A DNA stretch of 64,000 bases from a candidate division TA06 bacterium B3_TA06 (GTDB lineage: Bacteria; Hydrothermota; Tepidihabitantia; B3-TA06): contig NJBO01000007.1 in the NCBI GenBank assembly GCA_005223075.1, positions 1-64,000 of the forward strand, given 5' to 3'. Below are positions 24,039 through 32,749 of this stretch, piece after piece; positions within the stretch are counted from its first letter, which is position 1, and each line of letters starts with the position of its first letter. The translations under genes were made by a program, and so were the position numbers. The notes beneath the pieces are model-generated. The model had not been told where the DNA came from. It saw nothing but the letters and a program-made list of their open reading frames with translations, and did not search any database.

Positions 24039-26376
24039 GGGCCTGCAGCCTTCGGGTTATCTCGATGCGCTGACGATCTATCTGGACCTCAAGCGCCGCC
24101 TGCTCAAGCAACCCTCTTGCCTCGCCCGTGCGCCCGAGCAATCGAGCGGCCTCAGCAGCACCGATCAAAGCGTCTATGCGGGATTCCGAACGCTGAGGGT
24201 AAAGGGAAGCCGCTTTGCGATAGCCAGAAAGCGCGTCTTGAATCCGGCCGGATGCCAGGTCAATTAAGGCACGGTGGGAAAGATAATCCGCGGTCTCGCC
24301 GAATCTGTTCCGGTAACGCTTGGCGTAGGAGCCGGCAGTGGTGATCTCGCCCCGTGCAAGCTCCACGTCTATCCCTAAGAGAAAAGCCCTCTTCAGGACC
24401 GAAGCGCTGGAGCTTTCGTTAATCACGGTCCGGATAAGATCTACGGCGGTTTGATAGTTGCCCTGGGAGTAGTAAATCTCGGCCATGGCTAAGGTGAAGG
24501 TTGCTCTATCTGCGGCACTGCGGCTGGTTGTTGAAAGCTCGCGGTAAACGGCAAGGGCTTCGGCGTCGCGCCCAAGGGAGAGCAGAAGCTGGGCCAGCTC
24601 CACCTGGGAGCGCAGGAGCACGGCGGATGATGGAGCAAGCTTAGGAATCTCGCGATATGTAGCGATGGCTTCATCTATCTTACCCAGACGGCGCTGGCAG
24701 CGTGCCTTATACTCAAGTGCTTCCGGAGCGGCCTGTGAGTTGGGGTAGCGAGCAAGCAGCTTGTTGATCTCATGCAGGGCGGCGATGCAGTTGCCCTCCT
24801 CAACGTGCTCAAGTGCAACCTGCAGCTGAAGCTCGGGGTTGTGCGCCGCATCAGGGTAGCGTTCAATTAAGCTCTTAAGCATAGTGATTCTGTCAGGATA
24901 GACTCCCAGTGCCAACCGACTCTCCTCTATGGCAAGCAAGATGCCTTCTCGTTCATCCCTGGAGGTTGTCACACCAAGTGCTGCCCGGAAAGCCTCTACG
25001 GCCTGGGTGTGTTCTCCGCTTTTGGCAAGCATCTCTCCTTTTCTTCTCAGGGCGCGCGCATAGAGGGATCCTTGCTTTACGCTGGCAAACTCCTCTGCGG
25101 CCGCAAGATAATCCCCTCTGCGTGCGGCAACCTCGCCCAGATAGTAGTGAGTCTCGTTAGCTATCACCTCATCGCGGGTCACGTCAAGCAGTGCTCTCAG
25201 GCTGGCCTCTGCCGAGTCGGTCTCCCCGAGATAGAACAGGCTGCGTGCGGCAAGCAGTCTGGCGGTTTCGTCGCCAAGATGCTCTGGATAGGAGGTGAAC
25301 AGTTCCGAGAAAGCCTTGAGCGCATCCCGGTATCTTTTGCGGGCAAACTGGGTTTCGGCAAGTGCTCGCAGCAGGGCCGGCCGGTAGTCGTAATCCAACT
25401 CAAGCCCGCGCTCAATCAAGCTTACCGCCTGGCGAAACAACACGCGGTCGCGCTCGATCGTCCCGAGCAGCAGATATGTCTGAGCTGCAAAAGCACCCTG
25501 GGGGTTTCCTTCCAGGTAATCTTTCCCCAGGCCCTTTGCAGCACTTAACCTACCGGCCAGATAAAGGGAAACCGCCTGTCCATACCTTGCGGCTTCACTG
25601 TCCAGCCGGGAATAGAGGGAAGTGGCCTCCTCAAAATGCCCATCCGCCAACTCAAGGCACGCCAGGCTGTAGATGCGCCGCGTGCTGTCCTCGAGATCGG
25701 AGAAGAAACGCCTGGCCTGATTTATGCTATCGATACGAAACGCCGAGTAGCCCGCAAGATAAAGGGCCTCCTCACGGTACCATGTGCCTTTGGGGTAGAT
25801 TGCCGCATCACGCAGACGCGTTTTTGCCACCTCCAAGCTGGCGGTGTTGAAGTCCGTTGCGGCAAGAAGGGTGTTGAGCTCTTCTGAAGAGAACTGCCCC
25901 TGGTTAAGGTCCGCTAGATTGAGAAACACATTCCGCGACGCATCGTAGTTGCCTCGTTTGTAGAGTGACCAGCCTAGATAGTAGAGCAGCTCAAGTGGAG
26001 GATCGGGATGATAAAGAAGTGCTTTGGAGAAGAAGGACTGAGCCGAGGCATACTCGCCTACGAAGAACGCGTTCAGCCCCAGAAGGAAGCTTGTCCGTCC
26101 GATCTCACTGCCGGATACCGCCAGGTTCTGGGCTCGCAGCAGTATGGCCTGGGCCAACTCTTCATCCCCCAGCTCTCGACCTACACGGCTCTTGCGTAAG
26201 AGAAAGTCCATCCGCAGCGAAAGCCTGGGGTCCTCAAGCATCGCAACGTTGTAACAGGCGTTTGCCCCGGCCGCACGAGCTGAAAGCGCGTAGGCATCCC
26301 CTGCCCTTATAAAGTCGCTGCCCCAGACAAAAGAGGCAAGCAGAAACAGGCTACACTCGAACAGGCTTCTTGGCAA
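24031..26376 (-). CDS. tetratricopeptide repeat (TPR) exported protein
   Basis: A protein of about 781 residues made of roughly 20 TPR-like helix pairs. Examples are AQSFFSKALLYHPDPPLELL, ALKAFSELFTSYPEHLGDE, AIATYREIPKLAPSSA and ALSGYRKAASLYPQRSES. It probably acts as a scaffold, similar to BamD/YbgF-like TPR proteins. A signal peptide (SLFECSLFLLASFVWG) is found if translation begins at the TTG at 26376. The reading frame extends to an ATG at 26436 inside the acyl-CoA synthetase gene, but that start would bury the signal peptide. Start uncertain; it overlaps the upstream gene by 26 nt and the pseudouridine synthase gene by 8 nt. Confidence 0.75.
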   Translation of the reverse strand: MPRSLFECSLFLLASFVWGSDFIRAGDAYALSARAAGANACYNVAMLEDPRLSLRMDFLLRKSRVGRELGDEELAQAILLRAQNLAVSGSEIGRTSFLLGLNAFFVGEYASAQSFFSKALLYHPDPPLELLYYLGWSLYKRGNYDASRNVFLNLADLNQGQFSSEELNTLLAATDFNTASLEVAKTRLRDAAIYPKGTWYREEALYLAGYSAFRIDSINQARRFFSDLEDSTRRIYSLACLELADGHFEEATSLYSRLDSEAARYGQAVSLYLAGRLSAAKGLGKDYLEGNPQGAFAAQTYLLLGTIERDRVLFRQAVSLIERGLELDYDYRPALLRALAETQFARKRYRDALKAFSELFTSYPEHLGDETARLLAARSLFYLGETDSAEASLRALLDVTRDEVIANETHYYLGEVAARRGDYLAAAEEFASVKQGSLYARALRRKGEMLAKSGEHTQAVEAFRAALGVTTSRDEREGILLAIEESRLALGVYPDRITMLKSLIERYPDAAHNPELQLQVALEHVEEGNCIAALHEINKLLARYPNSQAAPEALEYKARCQRRLGKIDEAIATYREIPKLAPSSAVLLRSQVELAQLLLSLGRDAEALAVYRELSTTSRSAADRATFTLAMAEIYYSQGNYQTAVDLIRTVINESSSASVLKRAFLLGIDVELARGEITTAGSYAKRYRNRFGETADYLSHRALIDLASGRIQDALSGYRKAASLYPQRSESRIDALIGAAEAARLLGRTGEARGLLEQAALEVQIDRQRIEITRRLQALE

Positions 26377-28051
26377 ACAGATACCGCTTGACCTTTCTCG
26401 TGGTTGTCTTTGGCAGCTCCTCCTCTCGCAGCTCAAAGTGCTTTATGCGTTTGTAGTCGGCGAGCTTCGCGCACTCCTTCTTGACCTGCTCCCGCATGCA
26501 ATCCTCGATCTCCCTCTCGCTGATCTCTGGCTTCTCGGCATCGATGAGCTCGTAGTTGGGAACGATGATAGCGTGAACCTCTTCGCGCCCGGTGGCCTCG
26601 TTGAGCTGGCCCACCACCAGGATCTCTTGGATGTAGGGGTTCTGTCCAACCACCGCCTCTACCTCCTCCGGGTATACGTTCTTGCCGGCGGCCGTCACGA
26701 TCAGGTTCTTTGCTCGGCCGGTGATGTGAAGCATACCCCGCTCGTCGAGGCGGCCCAAGTCACCGGTTCGCAGCCAGCCGTCGGAGGAGAGCACATCGCT
26801 GGTGACCTTAGGGTTCTTGTAGTAGCCCTGCATCACAGAGGGGCCGCGCACCACTATCTCGCCGTTGCCGTTTTCATCAGGGTTGTCTATCTTAACATCA
26901 AAGCTGGGAACAGGAGGACCGACCGATACGTTATCCGGATTTGCCAAGCGGTTTACGGAGACGATCGGTGAGGTTTCGGTAAGCCCGTAACCCTGCAGCA
27001 CGGGAAGCCCAAGGCGTTCCATGAAGCTTGACGCCCAAGGTGCAAGGGCTGCTGCGCCTGAGACGAGGTAGCGGACCTTGTCCATGCCCATCGCCTTGCG
27101 AACGCTTTTAAACATCGCCTTGGATATGCCCTTGGCTATCTTGCCGATGTTCATCCCGGCGTGGAAGATAAACCTCTTGAAGGCCGAGGCATCACGCACA
27201 TTGCGCTGCACGCCCTCAACTATCTTCTCGTAAAGAAGCGGAACCCCGAGCATCAGGGTAACGCTGTGGTTGGCCATCGTCTCGAGTATCTCCTTTGACT
27301 TGAGGCTGGGCGAGAAGACGATCTTGCAGCCGCAGCATAGCGGGGTCAGGAAGCCGCATGTCGCCTCGAAGCTGTGATGAAGGGGGAGGATGGAGATGAA
27401 GGTGTCTTCTTCGCCAAAGTCAAGTACCTGGTAGGCGGCACAGACGTTGGAGGCGATGTTCGCGTGGGTAAGCATCACGCCCTTTGCCTGACCGGTGGTG
27501 CCGGAGGTGTAGAGGATAGCGGCGAGCTTTTCTATCTCTTCTGGTGGTTCGATCGGTTCCAGTTCTGAGCCCTCGGTAATCAACGACTCGAAGGAGAGCC
27601 AGCCTTTCGGTGTGTGCCCTATGGCTACCCGCTTGAACTTGCGGTCTATCTCTGAAAGGGCTTCCTCCACCGTATCCGTGTAGTCGGCGGTGGCGATAAC
27701 TCCTATGGAGTCGGAGTTACGCAGGATATGACGAACCTCGGGCACCTTAAGCATCCTGTCCAGGGGCACGACGATACATCCTGCCCACTGGATCCCAAGG
27801 TAAGCAGCCTCCCAGTCCGGGCAGTTCTCCCCGATGAGGCCGATCTTATCACCGGCTCTGTAGCCCATTTTGCGAAGCGAGCGTGCCAGACTCTCTACGC
27901 GTTCCTTGAGCTCCCTATACGTGAACTCCTGTCTTGTCCCTTCCCTTTCCATCAGTAGAGCAACCTTGTCTGGATGGGCCTGGGCCGAGCGGGCAAACAT
28001 CCTCGGCAAGGTCTTTACCTCAAGCGGGCCACGAACAGTGGGTACTTCCAT
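26351..28051 (-). CDS. long-chain acyl-CoA synthetase (AMP-forming)
   Basis: A 566-residue member of the AMP-binding superfamily that activates fatty acids to acyl-CoA. P-loop LAILYTSGTTGQAKGVMLTH (near residues 185-204), A5 motif YGLTETSPIVSVN, A7 motif WLRTGDLGRLDERG and A8-region HITGRAKNLIVTAAGKNVYP are all present, with the catalytic Lys region KTTTRKVKRY at the end. Such proteins in this family include FadD15/AAE types. It follows the EIIA gene by 26 nt on the minus strand, so it may belong to the hprK operon. Confidence 0.9.
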   Translation of the reverse strand: MEVPTVRGPLEVKTLPRMFARSAQAHPDKVALLMEREGTRQEFTYRELKERVESLARSLRKMGYRAGDKIGLIGENCPDWEAAYLGIQWAGCIVVPLDRMLKVPEVRHILRNSDSIGVIATADYTDTVEEALSEIDRKFKRVAIGHTPKGWLSFESLITEGSELEPIEPPEEIEKLAAILYTSGTTGQAKGVMLTHANIASNVCAAYQVLDFGEEDTFISILPLHHSFEATCGFLTPLCCGCKIVFSPSLKSKEILETMANHSVTLMLGVPLLYEKIVEGVQRNVRDASAFKRFIFHAGMNIGKIAKGISKAMFKSVRKAMGMDKVRYLVSGAAALAPWASSFMERLGLPVLQGYGLTETSPIVSVNRLANPDNVSVGPPVPSFDVKIDNPDENGNGEIVVRGPSVMQGYYKNPKVTSDVLSSDGWLRTGDLGRLDERGMLHITGRAKNLIVTAAGKNVYPEEVEAVVGQNPYIQEILVVGQLNEATGREEVHAIIVPNYELIDAEKPEISEREIEDCMREQVKKECAKLADYKRIKHFELREEELPKTTTRKVKRYLFAKKPVRV

Positions 28052-28077
28052 TACTCTTCCTCCTGGGTATCAACGGT

Positions 28078-28467
28078 TTATACACAGAATTGTTCCATGC
28101 CATGCCGGCCAGCCTCAAGGGTTTTGGCAATCAACTCCTCACCCCCAAGCCGCGCGCGATAGTTTAAGTAGGTCACGAGCATCGGCAGGCTTACACCTGC
28201 AATAAAAACCCACTCCGGGTGCTCGAGCATCAAAGCGCGACAGGCCGTAAAACAGCTGCCGCCTACAAGATCAACGAAAATATACAGGTTTTCATCCGCT
28301 AAGTCAAGCTCCTTCTCCAAACGGCGAATAAGATCCTCCACTCCCAGGTTGTCGTTGGAGATGGGAACCACGTCCTCCTTCTTGCCTACAATTTGCTCAG
28401 CCGCGGAGATAAGCCCCTGCGGAAAGGTCCAATGTCCCACGATCGCGGTGTGAATCCGACTACTCAA
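28078..28467 (-). CDS. PTS EIIA component, mannose type (regulatory)
   Basis: A 129-residue EIIA(Man) domain. The phospho-accepting His lies in IVGHWTFPQGLISAAEQIVG (about residue 11). The usual next residue is Gly or Ser; here it is Trp. The DLVGGSCFTACRALM block is the conserved core. No EIIB, EIIC, EIID, HPr or EI gene is in the window, so it is probably a regulatory phospho-carrier. It overlaps hprK by 8 nt. Stand-alone EIIA(Man) beside hprK occurs in bacteria lacking sugar-transporting PTS. Confidence 0.85.
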   Translation of the reverse strand: MSSRIHTAIVGHWTFPQGLISAAEQIVGKKEDVVPISNDNLGVEDLIRRLEKELDLADENLYIFVDLVGGSCFTACRALMLEHPEWVFIAGVSLPMLVTYLNYRARLGGEELIAKTLEAGRHGMEQFCV

Positions 28468-29446
28468 CGTCCTCCTCTATCTCCTTTGCTACCTTTGCCT
28501 TCTGCAAAAGAAGCTTCTTGAGCTCGCGGTCGAAGAGCTGCACAGGATGATACCCCCTGAGCACCACAAGGTGGTTCATGGCTATCACCTCGCAGATCAT
28601 CGCCAGGTTTCGGCCCGGGAGCACAGGGATCGTGATGAGCGGTATGTTTACACCCAGAATCCTGCGGGCCTTGCGTTCGAGTCCCAACCGGTCTACGACC
28701 ATCCCCTTCTCCCAGCGCTTGAGCTCGACGACGACCTCGATTCGTTTCTGCAGGCGGATTGAGCGAATCCCGAAGATGGAGTAGAGGTTGATGATCCCCA
28801 GCCCGCGTATCTCAACATGGTGCTGGAAAGCGGGACGCTGCTCCGCGCCCTCACCCAGAAGAATAGTCCGTTGCCTGCGTATGCGAATAAGATCGTCGGC
28901 CACAAGCCGGTGTCCTCGTTCTACAAGATCAAGCGCTGTCTCGCTCTTGCCGATCCCTGAAGCCCCTACCAGAAGAAGCCCTATCCCGTAGACATCAACC
29001 AGGGTTCCGTGCATGTGGGTCTCCGGGGCAAGACGGAGTTCAAGATAGTCGGAGACGAGGTGAATAAAGCCGGCACCGGGCAAACGTGAGACAAGCAGGG
29101 GAATGGCTGCTTCATCCAGTTCTTCCACCAGCTCCGCTGGTGCATCGGTATCGTTGGTTATGACAAAGCAGGGCGGAGCAAGCTCCACCACCCGTTTAAT
29201 GGCCAACCTTCTGGCCTCATGATCGAAGGTCTCAAGGAATGCCATCTCGGTCCCGCCAAGGACCTGCAATCGGTCGGCCGGGAACTCGCTTAGAAAACCT
29301 GCCAGTGCAAGACCAGGGCGGTGAATGTCAATGGAAGAGATGAAGCTTTTTTCCATCCCCTGCTTGCCTGCAATCACCCCAAGCTTGAGCTCCTCCCGTC
29401 TATCCTCGAACAGCTCAGCTACAGAAAGGCGCTTGGGTTTTTTCAT
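28460..29446 (-). CDS. hprK: HPr kinase/phosphorylase
   Basis: A 328-residue enzyme of normal length that phosphorylates HPr on Ser46 and can reverse it. The C-terminal catalytic half has Walker A LLVGASGIGKSETALDLVERG, followed by VADDLIRI, and the HprK signature EIRGLGIINLYSIFG. The N-terminal half (residues 1-130) is the regulatory fold. It lies between raiA (overlap 4 nt) and EIIA(Man) (overlap 8 nt). HPr itself is not visible here. The arrangement links nutrient sensing with ribosome hibernation. Confidence 0.93.
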   Translation of the reverse strand: MKKPKRLSVAELFEDRREELKLGVIAGKQGMEKSFISSIDIHRPGLALAGFLSEFPADRLQVLGGTEMAFLETFDHEARRLAIKRVVELAPPCFVITNDTDAPAELVEELDEAAIPLLVSRLPGAGFIHLVSDYLELRLAPETHMHGTLVDVYGIGLLLVGASGIGKSETALDLVERGHRLVADDLIRIRRQRTILLGEGAEQRPAFQHHVEIRGLGIINLYSIFGIRSIRLQKRIEVVVELKRWEKGMVVDRLGLERKARRILGVNIPLITIPVLPGRNLAMICEVIAMNHLVVLRGYHPVQLFDRELKKLLLQKAKVAKEIEEDVE

Positions 29447-29778
29447 ACAACGGTCTCTTCACGGCCTGGGCCGGGTGTTCGGCGCGACTTGATCTTAGAG
29501 CGATGCCTTCCCTCGAAGCGCTCCATCTGCCTCACAAGCTTATCTGTCAGGTCATGCACAGCTTTTCTCAAGCTCTCAGCCTTAACCCGGGTTGTTATCT
29601 TGTCGTTCTTAAGGTGAAGGATCCCCTCGGCCCAGGCAAAGTGGTTCTCATAGTAAAGGATTAGCTCCGAATCAACGATGTGCACCGAGTAGCGGTCAAG
29701 CTTCGCCATCTTGCGGTCTATATAATCTTTGAGTTGGGGGGAAATCTCGATGCGGCGTCCTGTGAGCCTCATGCTCAT
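29443..29778 (-). CDS. ribosome hibernation-promoting factor (HPF/YfiA, short form)
   Basis: A 111-residue cytosolic protein that binds the 30S A/P site and silences ribosomes. MRLTGRRIEISPQLKDYIDR and KLDRYSVHIVDSELILYYE form the conserved first half, and a basic C-terminal part follows. It lacks the long-HPF C-terminal dimerisation domain. The ATG at 29778 has GGAGG 6 nt upstream and a promoter at 29808-29835; an in-frame ATG at 29835 lies inside that promoter. First gene of the raiA-hprK-EIIA operon. Confidence 0.9.
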   Translation of the reverse strand: MSMRLTGRRIEISPQLKDYIDRKMAKLDRYSVHIVDSELILYYENHFAWAEGILHLKNDKITTRVKAESLRKAVHDLTDKLVRQMERFEGRHRSKIKSRRTPGPGREETVV

Positions 29779-29807
29779 GGTGGACCTCCTTCGTGTCTTA
29801 GCATCTA

Positions 29808-29835
29808 AGATTAGTGAAGAGATGGCCGATGTCAA
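29808..29835 (-). promoter_or_regulatory. promoter of the raiA-hprK-EIIA operon
   Basis: On the minus strand TTGACA (29830-29835), 16 nt, TAATCT (29808-29813), with a short leader and AGGAGG before the ATG. Confidence 0.65.
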
Positions 29836-29844
29836 GGTACATAA

Positions 29845-29888
29845 TCCTCCTTTTCGCTGGGTCGCTTACGCGCTAGCGAAAAGATCGG
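29845..29888 (+). repeat. TGCTCC/GATCGCA hairpin element, copy 3 (diverged)
   Basis: TCCTC, stem CTTTTCGCT/AGCGAAAAG with a 16-nt loop, then ATCGG. The flanks are one or two bases off the usual TGCTC and GATCGCA, but the stem pairs perfectly. Confidence 0.55.
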
Positions 29889-29932
29889 AGAAAAGGAAAG
29901 GATGTGTTAGCTCACGGACTGCACTCTTCTAT

Positions 29933-29964
29933 TGCGATCTTTTTGCCGCAGGCAAAAAGGAGCA
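29933..29964 (-). repeat. TGCTCC/GATCGCA hairpin element, copy 4
   Basis: TGCGAT, stem CTTTTTGCC/GGCAAAAAG with loop GCA, then GAGCA. It faces copy 3 across a 44-nt gap in the divergent intergenic region. Confidence 0.75.
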
Positions 29965-29976
29965 TGTTTTCGGGGT

Positions 29977-30008
29977 CCCCACACGGACACAAAAGCGTCC
30001 GTGTGGGG
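29977..30008 (+). terminator. 12-bp hairpin
   Basis: CCCCACACGGAC pairs perfectly with GTCCGTGTGGGG around an 8-nt A-rich loop. It lies 10 nt before the promoter of the Omp28-like cluster and may insulate it. Confidence 0.6.
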
Positions 30009-30018
30009 TGGCAGGGGC

Positions 30019-30045
30019 TTGACAAGCTGAAATCTTGGATACAAT
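30019..30045 (+). promoter_or_regulatory. promoter of the first Omp28-like gene
   Basis: TTGACA (30019-30024) and TACAAT (30040-30045) are 15 nt apart, slightly shorter than the 16 nt used elsewhere in this window. Confidence 0.55.
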
Positions 30046-30078
30046 CTAAGAGTTAGCCTTAAAAACCGGAGGTTAGAT

Positions 30079-31470
30079 GTGGCTAAAAAAATCCTGGTCC
30101 TTTTGTTGGGTGTCTTCGCCTTAATGATCGCGGCGGAGCGAATGGTGTTGGCAGAGCTGTTTACAAGCACAACCTGCCCTTACTGTGTTGGCGGCAACGC
30201 AACACTCACCTCACTCTTGAAGACGAGGGAAGATTACCTGGCTGTAGTTCGTTTCCACATGAACTGGCCAAGCCCGGGCAACGATCCATTCTACCACTAC
30301 AATTCGGGAATGAACAACAACCGACGGTCCTTCTACGGCATCAACGCCATTCCCTATCTGGTGGTAGACGGCACCGTGGTAGGCTCCTCGCAGGGCAGTT
30401 GGGGATCAACCATAGACACCAGGTCTAATAAAGAGTCCCCGTTTGACCTGAACCTCTACCGCGATTTCACCCCATTCGAGTTCCACCAGGTACAGGGAGA
30501 AGGCTCTCTGTTGATAGAGATTACCAACGAAACAGATAATAAGCGTACCTTCATCCTGTTCGGGGCCCTGACCGAAAGCAACGTCCACTATACCGGCACC
30601 AACGGCGACCCGGTCCATCACCAGGTGGTGATCGGTATGCTGCCCGACCACCTCGGCACCGAGATAACCATCGAGGCCAACGAAACCCTGCTTCTAGAGA
30701 GGGAGTTCGACGTTAATGATACCATCCCCCTTACCGATGGCACCGATCACATCCCAGATGCCGATAGCTGCGAGCTGGTGTTCTGGTGTCAGAACGTGGG
30801 CGCGATGCCCAAGGAGATTTTGCAGGCTGCCAAGGTTAAGGTCACCGGTCAGAGGGAGCTGCTTCTTTCGGACATAAGGGTGTTTGACGCCTCGGGCGAC
30901 GGGGTATTGAGCCCCGGAGAACAGGCCGATGTTCACGTTACCGTCACCAACGGTTCCGACGAGAAGATGGGAAATATACACGTTTTCCTCGAGGTAGATA
31001 ACGAAGAGATCACCGTGGTTGACGGGAGAGCCGTAGTAGAGGAGATCGCGGCCGGAGGAAGCTACACCGTCGAAGGCAACGATCTAGTGATAGAGGCGAG
31101 CCCGGACTACGACGGCTCCATCTTCAATTTCATCTGCCGTGCCGGGTCAGGTGACGGTTCGATGTGTACCTATACCCAGCCTATAAGCGTTGAGGAAGGT
31201 TCCCCCTCCTCAGCACCCTTCTCGCTCCGCCTCCCCACCATTGTTAGGGACAAAGCCCTGGCAGCCCTTTCGGTTCCCGTAGTCTGTGATGTTGAACTCG
31301 TTCTCCTGGATGCAAGCGGCCGCCTTGTGAGAACGCTTTATGCGGGCAGTCTCTCAGCCGGCAACCACCTCATCGATATCGAAGTCGAGACCTTACCAGC
31401 CGGCGCATATTTCATCAGGGCTACCGCTGGTAGACACAAGCAGGTAAGCAAGCTCGTAATCCTGCATTGA
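30079..31470 (+). CDS. exported thioredoxin-fold (Omp28-like) protein with sorting domain, copy 1
   Basis: A 463-residue exported protein. After a signal peptide (1-19) a thioredoxin-like fold carries C33-P-Y-C36 and the cis-Pro loop NAIPYLVVDG. A middle beta domain (about 240-370) includes the DASGDGVLSPGEQADVHVTV unit, a CARDB-like Ig module absent from the paralogues. The last 75 residues are a sorting-type domain: LLDASGRLVRTL, LPAGAYFIRATAGRHKQVSK. This Omp28/T9SS-type layout suggests export to the cell surface and a thiol-redox role. It starts at GTG with GGAGG 6 nt upstream. Confidence 0.75.
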   Translation: MAKKILVLLLGVFALMIAAERMVLAELFTSTTCPYCVGGNATLTSLLKTREDYLAVVRFHMNWPSPGNDPFYHYNSGMNNNRRSFYGINAIPYLVVDGTVVGSSQGSWGSTIDTRSNKESPFDLNLYRDFTPFEFHQVQGEGSLLIEITNETDNKRTFILFGALTESNVHYTGTNGDPVHHQVVIGMLPDHLGTEITIEANETLLLEREFDVNDTIPLTDGTDHIPDADSCELVFWCQNVGAMPKEILQAAKVKVTGQRELLLSDIRVFDASGDGVLSPGEQADVHVTVTNGSDEKMGNIHVFLEVDNEEITVVDGRAVVEEIAAGGSYTVEGNDLVIEASPDYDGSIFNFICRAGSGDGSMCTYTQPISVEEGSPSSAPFSLRLPTIVRDKALAALSVPVVCDVELVLLDASGRLVRTLYAGSLSAGNHLIDIEVETLPAGAYFIRATAGRHKQVSKLVILH

Positions 31471-31583
31471 GGATCTAGATGCTGTAATGGACCGGATCTT
31501 AGGGTCCTGTCCATCGTTAACTTAGCCGAAAGGCTCTCGGCAAAAAACTCCGTTCCCAAGAACGGAGAAAGGAGATAGTAGCT

Positions 31584-32636
31584 ATGAAGAAAACCTTCTT
31601 ACTGGTTGCGGCACTCGTCGCCTTACCGCTTACGCTTTTTGCGGCGGACCGCATAGTCGTGCTTGAGATATTCACCGGGACCTGGTGCGGGTATTGCCCT
31701 GGTGCTGCAATGGGTGCAGAAGACTTAGTGAATGCCCATCCAGGCCAGGTTCTTGTCGTTGAGTATCACTGCGGTAATGATGTGTTCGAAAACACAAATA
31801 GCACAATACGTAAAGACTTCTATGGCAGTGGTTCGGGCCACGTGATCCGTGGCTACCCCACAGCTATCTTCGACGGAATCGACACCATTATTGGTGGTTT
31901 TACAGATCAGTCGATGTTTCCATACTACAATCCCGCGTTCAACACTCGTCGCGGCGTCGAGCCGCCGCTTGAGATCGCCCTGGAGAAGACCGGCGACTCC
32001 GAGGGAACGCTCACCGCAACCATCAAGAACACCAGCGAGGATGAGGTTACAGGATATCTTCACTTCACCATAACCGAGTCCAACATCCACTATCCATGGA
32101 AGAACCAGACCTTCGTTCACTTCGCCGAACGCGACATGCTCCCCGATGCCAATGGGGCGGAAATTACTCTTGCAGCAGGCGCTGATACCACTATTACCCG
32201 CGACTACGAGATTGATCCCACCTGGGTAAACTACACAGACGATTTAGGGAATATAGAGTTCGGCTGCTTTGTTCAAGATTCTACATCCTTAGGGCAGCTC
32301 AGGGAGATCCTGCAGGCCGCGATAATCCCTCTGGAGAACCCGCTGGGCACCGGAGTCGAGGAGGAAGAGGTCTCATCCGTTCCCTTCTCGTTAAACGCTC
32401 CGACCCTGCTGAAGGGACACGGCTCTGTGGAGCTTGCGCTTGATGCCGCTTGCGAGGTTGAACTCACCATGTACGATGCAACCGGTCGTTTGGTGAAAAC
32501 GCTTTATGCGGGCAGTCTCTCAGCCGGCACCCACCTCATCGATATCGAAGTCGAGACCTTACCAGCCGGCGCGTATTTCATCAGGGCCACCGCTGGTAGA
32601 CACAAGCAGGTAAGCAAGCTCGTAATCCTGCATTGA
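31584..32636 (+). CDS. exported thioredoxin-fold (Omp28-like) protein, copy 2
   Basis: A 350-residue paralogue. Signal peptide 1-21, then VLEIFTGTWCGYCPGA with C35-x-x-C38 and the cis-Pro loop RGYPTAIFDG. A beta-rich middle (FTITESNIHYPWKNQTF) leads to a sorting domain almost identical in DNA to that of copy 1 from about position 32490 to the stop. The CARDB-like insert of copy 1 is missing. GAAAGGAG precedes the ATG. The 113-nt gap to copy 3 is a near duplicate of the gap before this gene. Confidence 0.78.
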   Translation: MKKTFLLVAALVALPLTLFAADRIVVLEIFTGTWCGYCPGAAMGAEDLVNAHPGQVLVVEYHCGNDVFENTNSTIRKDFYGSGSGHVIRGYPTAIFDGIDTIIGGFTDQSMFPYYNPAFNTRRGVEPPLEIALEKTGDSEGTLTATIKNTSEDEVTGYLHFTITESNIHYPWKNQTFVHFAERDMLPDANGAEITLAAGADTTITRDYEIDPTWVNYTDDLGNIEFGCFVQDSTSLGQLREILQAAIIPLENPLGTGVEEEEVSSVPFSLNAPTLLKGHGSVELALDAACEVELTMYDATGRLVKTLYAGSLSAGTHLIDIEVETLPAGAYFIRATAGRHKQVSKLVILH

Positions 32637-32749
32637 GGATCTAGATACTGTAATGGACCGGATCCTAGGGTCCCGTCCTTCGTTAACTTAGCCGAAAGGC
32701 TCTCGGCAAAAACTACGTTCCCAAGAACGGGGAGAGGAGATAATTAGCT

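Noticed and set aside
26377-26436. Longer start of the TPR protein inside the acyl-CoA synthetase gene
   Set aside because: It would place about 20 basic residues before the signal peptide; the TTG at 26376 exposes it.
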